Program-made: the position numbers and the translations under genes
Source: Planctomycetota bacterium
GTDB lineage: Bacteria > Planctomycetota > JAPUJT01
Length of the DNA stretch: 38,527 bases
Direction of reading: 5' to 3'
NCBI GenBank assembly: GCA_027296055.1
Contig: JAPUJT010000063.1
Location: 1-38,527, forward strand
Notes under the pieces: model-generated
Told to the model about the DNA's origin: nothing
The model's database searches: none
The model's input: only the letters and a program-made list of their open reading frames with translations
In this document: in pieces, positions 26,597 through 34,073 of the stretch
Layout: every line of letters starts with the position of its first letter
Numbering within the stretch: the first letter of the stretch is position 1

Positions 26597-28825
26597 CTAA
26601 ACGCGGTGCCGGCGCGTGCTCTTCTGGCCGCGGATGTAGTAGTAATAGTCCCTCGGCTCGGCCGTGGCGAAGTTGAGCATGACGCCCAGGATCTGGGCGT
26701 TCACACTTTTCAGCAGGCTCTTGGCCCAGGAGGCCTCATGGTTCTCGAGGCGGCCCGCGCCTACGACGAAGATGGTCCCGCCGACGTGACGGGCGAGGGA
26801 CAGCGCGTCCCCGATCACGTTGAGCGGCGGCGTATCGATGATCACGAAGTCGGCCTTCGCTGCCAGGGCCCTGATCGCCACCCCCATGTAGGGAGATTCG
26901 AGAGTCAGCGGGGGGTTGTCCGGTAGCGGTCCTGAGGGGACGATCGAGAGGTTGTCCACGCCGGTCGGCTGGATGTATGGATCAATCTCGTACCCGGCAA
27001 GATCTTCCGCAGCGGCGAGATCCTCCAGAAGGCGGGTGGGATCGGACCGATCCGCCACGAGCCTGGTCAGGCCGAACTCGTTCTCTACGCCGAGAAGGAG
27101 GTGGAGCCCGGGACGGCGGAGGTCCCCGTCGAGGAGGATGACCTTTCGGCCCTTCCGGGCCAGAGCCACGCCGAGATTCACCGCGAAGGTCGTCTTGCCC
27201 TCTCCCTCGTTCGTGCTCACCACCATCAGCGTCTTCATGTCCCGATCGTCGGCCGCTGATTGGACCAGTGTGGCGGCCGTGTTGAACTTCTCGGCGAGCA
27301 CATGGTCCAGGGGAAGATCGAGAAGACTTGGGCTCCCCTTTTCCCTGTGGATCACTCCCAGGATCGGCAGATCGAGGTACCGTCGAACGTCCTGCAGGGT
27401 CATCACCCGCGTGTCGACGTATTCGAGGAAGTAGACGATACCGAGGCCCAGGATCAGGGCGGCGCAGCCGAGCAGGAAGAGGCGGGCCACGGGTCCCTTG
27501 CCCGGGAACGCCACCGGCCGGCTGGTCTGGGCGTGGCTGTAGAAGACGACCGGTCCCTCCAGCTCCCTCTCCACACGCTCCAGCTCTCGCTGCGTGGCCG
27601 TGAGATCCTTCACTTCCCTCCGGGAGTCGGAGAGTTCCCGATCGAGCCTGTCCGACTTGATCCGGATCACGGACAGGTGCTGAAGAGCGTTCTCCTTCTC
27701 CTGCTTCCGTTCCTCCAGGTCGAGCGTGATCTTCCGATCGAGGAGGCGGCTCTCCGACATCAGATTGGACATCTCCCGGTCCTTTACGCTCCGCTTGTTA
27801 TCGAGGAGTCGCGCCCGCTCGATCTGGATGCCATTTTCGAACGACTTGACTGCGGCCTCGGCCTTCTGGCGAGCCGGGGATGTCTCCTTGTGGGCGGGCG
27901 TGGAGTTAAGGAGCTGATGAAGCTCCTTCCGGGCTTCCTCGAGGTCCCGGCCGAGGGCTTGAAGCAATTGGGACTCGAGCTCGCCCGCCGCGAAGACGCT
28001 GACACCGAGCAGCCTCTCCCTGGTGACGCCGCGAAGCCAATCGCGTATGCGCTCCCGGTCGAGGCTGAGCTTCGTCCGTAGCTCGGCCTGCTCCTCCTCC
28101 AGCCTCTGCTTAGCATCGAGAAGGCTCTCCTCCAGCGTCTGCAGGCTGTAGACCCCCTGGTCCTCGGCAAAGGCGAGTCTCTCCCTCTCCCGCGCCACCT
28201 GGACGGCCAATGCCTCCTTCACGCCGGCACGGACCTTCTCGAGAGCTCGCACGGTGATCTCCCGAGCGTCCTCCTCGTCGACCTGGTAGGCCGCCTCAGC
28301 CTGCGCGTTGGCGAACGCCATGGCGAGGGCGGGACTCCTTGCTCGCGCCCGGATCGGAACGATCTGATCCTTGGCGCCCGCTTTCCGCTCGATCTTCGAG
28401 ATGGCCTCCTCGATGCTGGCCATGAGGTACTTCCCGAAATCGGTTTCCGGAGCGTCCGCGAGAACCTGCTGCTCCAGCCGTTTGATCTCCTCGAGGCTCT
28501 GCTTCTGAAGCGCTTCGGGAACTTCACCGCTCCGGTACGGCCTCTCGTCTCTCAGGAGCTCGACGGCGGCCTCGAAGACCGGAAACCTTGTCAGACCCGT
28601 CACGCGGGTCTCGAGGTTGATGTAGGGGCGCCGGATCTGGCCACCCGGGGGAATGAGGTCCCAGGGAGTGAACTGCTGGAAACGCACGAGGACCTCCGCC
28701 GTCGCCTCGTGATCGACGTGGCGCTGGCGGATCACGTAGGAGTCGACCACGTAGACGGCGACAAAGGTCACGAGGAACCAGTACCACCCCTTACGGAGCA
28801 TTCGGAGGTAGTCTTTCAGCTCCAT
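26597..28825 (-). CDS. Polysaccharide-chain-length/BY-kinase (Wzc-type tyrosine autokinase)
   Basis: The 742-residue inner-membrane protein combines a Wzz-type region and a bacterial tyrosine kinase. A first membrane helix (about 13-33) precedes a long periplasmic coiled-coil region (about 40-445), then a second helix (about 447-468). The cytoplasmic kinase has Walker A STNEGEGKTT (about 534-543), Walker A' VILLDGDLRRP (about 560-570), Walker B FVIIDTPP (about 658-665) and a C-terminal tyrosine cluster RDYYYYIRG (about 726-733), the autophosphorylation site. In the family, this protein controls export and length of capsular or exopolysaccharide with a Wza-type outer-membrane channel. No such channel, glycosyltransferase or phosphatase is next to it; it is the last gene of the unit behind the HEAT/TPR/PQQ protein (58-base gap). 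The start has only a weak AGGA site. Confidence 0.92.
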   Translation of the reverse strand: MELKDYLRMLRKGWYWFLVTFVAVYVVDSYVIRQRHVDHEATAEVLVRFQQFTPWDLIPPGGQIRRPYINLETRVTGLTRFPVFEAAVELLRDERPYRSGEVPEALQKQSLEEIKRLEQQVLADAPETDFGKYLMASIEEAISKIERKAGAKDQIVPIRARARSPALAMAFANAQAEAAYQVDEEDAREITVRALEKVRAGVKEALAVQVARERERLAFAEDQGVYSLQTLEESLLDAKQRLEEEQAELRTKLSLDRERIRDWLRGVTRERLLGVSVFAAGELESQLLQALGRDLEEARKELHQLLNSTPAHKETSPARQKAEAAVKSFENGIQIERARLLDNKRSVKDREMSNLMSESRLLDRKITLDLEERKQEKENALQHLSVIRIKSDRLDRELSDSRREVKDLTATQRELERVERELEGPVVFYSHAQTSRPVAFPGKGPVARLFLLGCAALILGLGIVYFLEYVDTRVMTLQDVRRYLDLPILGVIHREKGSPSLLDLPLDHVLAEKFNTAATLVQSAADDRDMKTLMVVSTNEGEGKTTFAVNLGVALARKGRKVILLDGDLRRPGLHLLLGVENEFGLTRLVADRSDPTRLLEDLAAAEDLAGYEIDPYIQPTGVDNLSIVPSGPLPDNPPLTLESPYMGVAIRALAAKADFVIIDTPPLNVIGDALSLARHVGGTIFVVGAGRLENHEASWAKSLLKSVNAQILGVMLNFATAEPRDYYYYIRGQKSTRRHRV

Positions 28826-28883
28826 AGGTGCGGGTTCCTGTCCCCCAAGGCGCGGAGCCTCCCCCCAGGGGGCTCCCCTCTAT

Positions 28884-31800
28884 TTATCGTCCCAAAACCC
28901 CAAATACGCCAGTCGGCGGCGCCTCCGGCCCTGGGGCCTGTTCCTCCTCCTGCTCCCCCCCTTTGTCTCCCTCCTCGGGGTCATCTCTCTCCTCGGCTCC
29001 CTCCTGCTGCCTTTTCTGCTCCTCCTGACGACGCTCTTCCTCCTCCTCACGGCGTTTTTGGGCCGCCTTCTTCTCCGCCTCCCGCTCGTCGAGTTCTTCC
29101 AGAAGCTCCCCGAAGACCTCCCAGTCCGAGTCATCCATCTCGGCCCCCTGGATCAGCATTTTCCTGGCGGTCTTGTAGTCCTCCTGAGCCATATAGACCC
29201 GGGTGAGCACGGCGTAGTGATCTGCCTGATCGTGGATCTCGATCGCTCTCTGGAGGACGGCGATGGCGACGCTTCGTCTCGACTCGCTGGCGAGGGAGCG
29301 CGCCTCCAGGCGCAGAGCCCGGGCAATGATCTCCGGCCCGGCGGGATCCCTGCTGGTCGAGAAAGCCGTCAGGCGGAATTTCTTCCTGATCTGCCCCTCC
29401 GCGAGAATGGCCCGGTCTTCGGCGAGAATGAGGTTCGCGCCGAGCTGGCAGGGATATCTCCAGCGGATCTCTCCCTGACCCGGTTCGATCGCGATCAGCT
29501 CGCCCTGCTCGTCCCAGTAGGAGTTCGTCCCGCCGTTGAGGGAGAAGATCATCGCCGCGGTCGCGCTGAAGGACCTCTCGACGGCCCTTCCCGGCGCGGT
29601 CTTCCAGAGCCTCTCGCCCTTGCTCGAGTCCCAGCACGAGATCTCCCCGTTGCGATGGGCAGCGAGCAGACGTCCGCCGGGCGTGCGCGCCAGACCGGAG
29701 ACGATCCCGGAGAGCTCGGCTTCCCACGTGGCCTCTCTCTGCGCCGCGCGAAATCCGAGCAGTCGGCCCTTCGACGTGGCCACAAATATCCCGTCATCGC
29801 CGAACGCTGGGGCGGTCGTCATCCCTGCGGAGAGGTGGCGGGTCTCGGCTTCCTTCCCCGTCTCCAGGTCGAGACCCCCTACGAGGCCGGGCCGCAGGGT
29901 CACCCAGGTGCGGTCTCCCAGGATCTGAGGGGAGTGCTCACCGAGACGGCGGAAGCGGCGGTTCCATGCCACCCTGCCCTTCGGAAGGTCCAGAAGGACG
30001 ACGTTGCCTCCTCCGGAGAGCCCGCGGCCGTGCAGATACGCGAGCCGGCCACCGGGTCCGGTGTTGCCTGGCGAGCTGTCGATCGAGGCGTCCAGCTCGA
30101 AGCGAGCGACAATTTCGCCTGCCTCAGGGTCGGCCGCGATGCCAAGCAGCCCCGCCTTCCTCTTCGATACGCGGAACTTTCCGGGCAGGGAGTGCCAGAT
30201 GTTGTAGAGGAGATAGACCCTGTCCTCGGCCTCTGCGATCCAGGTGAGATCCAGCAGGGCGACCCGGGAGCCCGGAACGGCTGGAGGTTCGGGGGGGTCC
30301 AGTCTCCACTTCAGGCGTCCCGTACTTCGGTCCAATCCAACGACCGAGTCGGTGCCGTAGACGGCAGATACCACCGTGTCTCCCGCCGAGATGGGTGGAA
30401 TCTGCCAGGGGAAGTCGTCGCGGTCCGGAGTGCGCTGCCAGGCCTCATCCTCCAAGGCGGACCATGTCCAGATCACAGGGGCCATGGCTGGGGGAGGCAC
30501 GCCTGGCGCCTTGCGATCGCGGATCGCCTCGAGACGCGATCGAGGGGCAGGCAGGATGTCTTCGAACTGAAGCGCCGAGGTGGCCGCTCCGGCGGCTCCA
30601 TCTCGGTCTCCCCGCTCGTGGTGGACCTCGGCGAGTTCGATGAGGAGATCCAGATCTTTTCGCTTGAAGACGAGGACGCGGCGATACTCGATCGCGGCAA
30701 GGTCCGGCAGCCCCTTGGCCCGAAAGATCTCTCCCAGCTCCCTCCAGAGGCCGACGGGGATCGCGGCCTCCCTCATCTGGCCGAGGAGCCGGTCCGTCAC
30801 CAGATCTCCCTCCCCGCGCCTCTCCATGATCTCGATGATCTTTTCCTTCCAGGTCTTGCCGTCGGCAGTGCCAGAGTCCCCGGTCTGATAGAGGAATCGA
30901 TACACCCGGAACGCCTGATCCCATTTTTTCTGGGCCTCGAGGATCTGGGCGCGTAAGCCCTGGATGGGCAGATCGCCGGGGTGGAGCGCCTTGCTCTTCT
31001 TGATGAACCGGTTGGCGATCTCGAACTTCTCGAGACGGATGCATTCTCGGATGAGCAGTCGATACGCGCCGACGTCTTCCGGATCCATCTCGAAGGCTTC
31101 TTCCAGCTCCCGGGTCGCCGCCTCCTCGCGTCCGGTCCGCTCGTAGGTCTGGACGAGGAGGACCCGGTAGAGGGGATTCTTCGGATCCGCCTCCGTCATC
31201 TTCTCCAGGGATCCCGTGGCCTCATCCCAGAGTTCCTTGTCCATCAGGTGCTGGATGTAGAGGGCGTTCAGATCCTGATCGTGGGCGTTCCGGTCGATGG
31301 CCTTTCGAGACGCTTCGAGGGAGAGGTCCGCCTCCCCCCGCTCCTTTCGAAGGAAGGCGATCCACCGGAAGGCCCAGAATTCCTCCTCTCCCCCCAGGAC
31401 CTCGAGAATGGTCTCCTGGAGCTCCTCACCGCCCAGTTGGCTGGCGCTGCGAAGCGCCATCGCGCGGACCTGGGCTTCCTCATCTTCCCTGGCGATATGG
31501 AGGAGGATATCGATCCCCTCGGCCCCCAGCCGGGATGTCACCTGCCCCACCACGAATCCGCGCTCGTCGACGTCGAGGCTCTCGTAATTCTCGAAGAGGT
31601 CCTTGACCTTCTCGCCCAGCTCTCCGGTGAATCTCCAGCTCAACTTTCGGATCAGCTTCTCCGCGCTCAATCTGATCTCGGCGTCCGGATGGTCCAGCGC
31701 CTCCCGCAGGGGCTCGAGAACGCGATTTCCCATCTCGAGCAGCTCCGCCGCGGCCTCTTCGCGCGACTTCCAGTTGCGGTTACCGAGCTGCTCGATGAGG

Positions 31801-31901
31801 CGGGCGATCTCATCGTCCGGACTCGCTGCGATGATGAACATGCAGAGGGTCAGGAGGATGCGGACGGCCCAGGCAGATGTTGGGTGGTGTGGGTGGGGCA
31901 T
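28884..31901 (-). CDS. HEAT-TPR-PQQ-propeller fusion protein, exported
   Basis: The ATG at 31901 starts an apparent signal peptide (hydrophobic ILLTLCMFIIAAS); the product has 1005 residues. Domains in order: HEAT-like helical repeats (about 37-170), TPR-like repeats (about 190-440) and a PQQ/BamB-like beta-propeller (about 470-880; GLDRSTGRLKW, GEISCWDSSKGERLW). A further TPR pair (about 890-950) precedes a charged Glu/Lys/Arg/Gln-rich tail that may be a coiled coil. Each fold mediates protein contacts and none of the segments shows catalytic residues. By analogy with BamB-like propellers it may scaffold an envelope complex, but no specific function can be assigned. It follows the small membrane protein by eight bases and precedes the BY-kinase, so it is cotranscribed with both. 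Confidence 0.8.
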   Translation of the reverse strand: MPHPHHPTSAWAVRILLTLCMFIIAASPDDEIARLIEQLGNRNWKSREEAAAELLEMGNRVLEPLREALDHPDAEIRLSAEKLIRKLSWRFTGELGEKVKDLFENYESLDVDERGFVVGQVTSRLGAEGIDILLHIAREDEEAQVRAMALRSASQLGGEELQETILEVLGGEEEFWAFRWIAFLRKERGEADLSLEASRKAIDRNAHDQDLNALYIQHLMDKELWDEATGSLEKMTEADPKNPLYRVLLVQTYERTGREEAATRELEEAFEMDPEDVGAYRLLIRECIRLEKFEIANRFIKKSKALHPGDLPIQGLRAQILEAQKKWDQAFRVYRFLYQTGDSGTADGKTWKEKIIEIMERRGEGDLVTDRLLGQMREAAIPVGLWRELGEIFRAKGLPDLAAIEYRRVLVFKRKDLDLLIELAEVHHERGDRDGAAGAATSALQFEDILPAPRSRLEAIRDRKAPGVPPPAMAPVIWTWSALEDEAWQRTPDRDDFPWQIPPISAGDTVVSAVYGTDSVVGLDRSTGRLKWRLDPPEPPAVPGSRVALLDLTWIAEAEDRVYLLYNIWHSLPGKFRVSKRKAGLLGIAADPEAGEIVARFELDASIDSSPGNTGPGGRLAYLHGRGLSGGGNVVLLDLPKGRVAWNRRFRRLGEHSPQILGDRTWVTLRPGLVGGLDLETGKEAETRHLSAGMTTAPAFGDDGIFVATSKGRLLGFRAAQREATWEAELSGIVSGLARTPGGRLLAAHRNGEISCWDSSKGERLWKTAPGRAVERSFSATAAMIFSLNGGTNSYWDEQGELIAIEPGQGEIRWRYPCQLGANLILAEDRAILAEGQIRKKFRLTAFSTSRDPAGPEIIARALRLEARSLASESRRSVAIAVLQRAIEIHDQADHYAVLTRVYMAQEDYKTARKMLIQGAEMDDSDWEVFGELLEELDEREAEKKAAQKRREEEEERRQEEQKRQQEGAEERDDPEEGDKGGEQEEEQAPGPEAPPTGVFGVLGR

Positions 31902-31909
31902 CGCGATCT

Positions 31910-32332
31910 CTACAGGGGCATCCTTTCGAGGCGCCGCATCCGGCCGAAGATCAGGATCATGATTCCGAAGAGGACGAGAAAGAGGCCGAATGGAAGGAGA
32001 TCGCCGTAGGACCATCCGGGCCGTGCGTGACGCTCGGCGAGGAGCGAGATGACAATCAGTAGCGTTCCGGCCAATACGTTGATCGTGGCGGCTACGAAGG
32101 CCGGTCGCACCTGCCGCTGCCGCAGGAAGATCACGGTACCGCCGATAAGCAGCGTGAGCCCCAGGGCGAGGGTAAGGGAGCCCAGCGCCAGCGGTATCCA
32201 GCTACGGATGGCCAGCACTCGATAGAGAAACCAGAGAGAGGCCAGGCAGGAGAGGGTGCTGATCTCGATCCATCCCTCTCGTAGGGACGCGTCGACCCGA
32301 GGGCGTTTCTTTCTGCCATATTGTCTCGGCAC
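31910..32332 (-). CDS. Small membrane protein, unknown function
   Basis: I do not recognise this 140-residue protein. A basic N-terminus is followed by four likely membrane helices (about residues 27-45, 47-70, 80-98 and 112-129) and a positively charged C-terminus (RMRRLERMPL). The start codon is GTG, with GGGAGA about nine bases upstream. It is nineteen bases downstream of the preceding membrane protein gene and eight bases upstream of the HEAT/TPR/PQQ gene, which points to one operon and a shared envelope role (inference). Confidence 0.7.
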   Translation of the reverse strand: MPRQYGRKKRPRVDASLREGWIEISTLSCLASLWFLYRVLAIRSWIPLALGSLTLALGLTLLIGGTVIFLRQRQVRPAFVAATINVLAGTLLIVISLLAERHARPGWSYGDLLPFGLFLVLFGIMILIFGRMRRLERMPL

Positions 32333-32351
32333 CGATGGATCTCTCCCTGAA

Positions 32352-32957
32352 TCAGGAGGCGAGGATCGTCAGCAACACGAGGAATCCCGCCGAGGTGATG
32401 AGCATAACAAGGAGTCCGATCAGCTGGAGGCCCAGCGCCTTTCCCCAGGTGGAGACATAAGTCCACTTGTAGGTGTAGAGCTGGCCAAGCAGATAGATGG
32501 GCAGCACGACGCCGAGGTGCGCGGGCTCCTCTTGATACAGAATGAGGGTATTCAACCATCCTGCCGCATTGGCGCCCCAGATGAAGGCGAGAGTGAAGGC
32601 GGCGAGTAGCACGATGCAGAGGAGAGCGCGGCTGTAGGTTGGGTCCGTCACTCCGATCACGCTGCTGCCGGCAAGGAGGAGGAGAGCCGGGAGAAGAATC
32701 AGCACGACCACGCTCACGCATCCCAGCATGACAAGGGCTGGCAGAGATGAGTCCTCCGTGAGCTGGTCCCATCTGTCCACCCATCCGCTTGGAAAAGTCC
32801 TCAGCAGGGGTCCGAGGCCCCGGGGAGGGTCCTTCTTCATCTCCTGGGCCGCAAGATGGTTGCCGAAGATGCAGAGGGTGTTCAGGGGGTAGATCGTGTT
32901 GGCCGAGAACACAGGGGTGAGTGCCCCAAGGATGATTGCCGATCGGAGAAACGTCAC
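32352..32957 (-). CDS. Polytopic membrane protein, unknown function
   Basis: No family recognised. The 201-residue product begins with a hydrophobic segment that may be a signal anchor, then has a hydrophilic loop of about 45 residues and four further membrane helices. The start is placed at the GTG at 32957, eight bases after GGAGG; the GTG at 32966 overlaps that site and is unlikely, while the TTG at 32960 is also possible. A sigma-70-like promoter lies just upstream, making this the first gene of the four-gene unit that ends with the BY-kinase. Confidence 0.7.
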   Translation of the reverse strand: MTFLRSAIILGALTPVFSANTIYPLNTLCIFGNHLAAQEMKKDPPRGLGPLLRTFPSGWVDRWDQLTEDSSLPALVMLGCVSVVVLILLPALLLLAGSSVIGVTDPTYSRALLCIVLLAAFTLAFIWGANAAGWLNTLILYQEEPAHLGVVLPIYLLGQLYTYKWTYVSTWGKALGLQLIGLLVMLITSAGFLVLLTILAS

Positions 32958-32986
32958 CAAATTCACCTCCGCTGGCTATATCCCCT

Positions 32987-33016
32987 ATCATATCCATACG
33001 AGAGAAGTTGCGTCAA
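32987..33016 (-). promoter_or_regulatory. Internal promoter for the membrane-protein/HEAT-PQQ/BY-kinase unit
   Basis: TTGACG (33016-33011) and TATGAT (32992-32987) are 18 bases apart on the minus strand, beginning 16 bases after the stop of the MoxR gene. Both hexamers match the consensus at 5 of 6 positions. Confidence 0.65.
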
Positions 33017-33031
33017 CATTGGCGCGATCAT

Positions 33032-34042
33032 CTAATTCGTGCGTAGGAGATCCTCGACGCCCTGAGGGACATCGGGGGTGTGCTCGATGACTTCACGAAT
33101 CAGAGCGTCCGGCTGGACCCCTTCGGCCTCCCCTTCGAAGTTCAGCAGGATTCGATGGCGGAGGGCGGGGAAGGCGGCCTCGCGAATGGCCTCCGCGCTC
33201 GTGTGATCTTCTCCGCGGGCGAGAGCGGAGGTCTTGGCTCCCATCGTGACCGCCTGGGCCCCCCGGGGACTGGCGCCGAATCGAACGTAGCGCCGCACCC
33301 CTTCGGGGGCCTTCGGGGATGAAGGGTGGGTTGCCAGAACGAGACGAGCGACGTACTCGAGAATATGTCGGGCGATCGGGACCTGACGCGCCAGGCGACC
33401 CATCTCCAGGAGGCGGTCCGCCGTCACCACAGGCTCCGGGGAGGTCAGGACATCCCCCGTCGTCCTCTCCAGTACCTCCACGAGCTCCTCCTCACCGATT
33501 GATTCGATTGCCACCTTGAAGAAGAACCGATCGAGCTGAGCTTCGGGCAGCGGATAGGTCCCTTCCATTTCGATCGGATTCTGGGTGGCGAGCACGAGGA
33601 ACGGCTCGGGAAGAGCGTGCGCGGTTCCCCCGATGGTGACGGACCGCTCCTGCATCGCTTCGAGGAGAGCGGACTGAGTCTTGGGTGTGGCCCGGTTGAT
33701 CTCGTCGGCGAGGACGATTCCGCCGAAGATGGGCCCCTTCTGGAACCGGAAGGATCGTCGGCCTCCCGCGTCCTCGTCGAGGACGAGCGTGCCCGTGATG
33801 TCCGCAGGCATCAGGTCGGGGGTGAACTGTATTCTCGAGTAGACGAGGTCCGTGAGCCGGGCGAGGGTGCGCGCCAGGAGTGTCTTCCCGAGACCGGGGA
33901 CGCCCTCGATCAGCGCGTGGCCCGACGAGACGAGGCAGATGATCGACTGCCTGATGACCTCGCTATGGCCGACGATGACGGTAGCAAGCCCATCCTGGAG
34001 GCGTTGAAAGTCCCTCTGAAAATCGCGGATCGAATCGTTCAC
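33032..34042 (-). CDS. MoxR-family AAA+ ATPase
   Basis: The 336-residue cytosolic ATPase has the MoxR features. Walker A is GVPGLGKT (about 47-54), followed by FTPDLMPADITG. Walker B is GIVLADEINRA, sensor 1 is in LATQNP, and EGTYPLPEAQLDRFFFK is typical of the family. MoxR proteins act as chaperones that activate metal- or von Willebrand-type-domain partners. Normally the gene is next to DUF58 and VWA-domain genes; here it is followed by unrelated membrane proteins. Start is GTG, preceded by AGGAG. Located 31 bases after rpoN and probably read from the rpoN promoter. Confidence 0.93.
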   Translation of the reverse strand: MNDSIRDFQRDFQRLQDGLATVIVGHSEVIRQSIICLVSSGHALIEGVPGLGKTLLARTLARLTDLVYSRIQFTPDLMPADITGTLVLDEDAGGRRSFRFQKGPIFGGIVLADEINRATPKTQSALLEAMQERSVTIGGTAHALPEPFLVLATQNPIEMEGTYPLPEAQLDRFFFKVAIESIGEEELVEVLERTTGDVLTSPEPVVTADRLLEMGRLARQVPIARHILEYVARLVLATHPSSPKAPEGVRRYVRFGASPRGAQAVTMGAKTSALARGEDHTSAEAIREAAFPALRHRILLNFEGEAEGVQPDALIREVIEHTPDVPQGVEDLLRTN

Positions 34043-34073
34043 CGGATGCCGGCTCCTGGGAGATTCCCCGGGA

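Noticed and set aside
29058-30956. Long plus-strand open frame opposite the HEAT/TPR/PQQ gene
   Set aside because: Low-complexity antisense translation; the minus-strand frame has a signal peptide and recognisable repeats.
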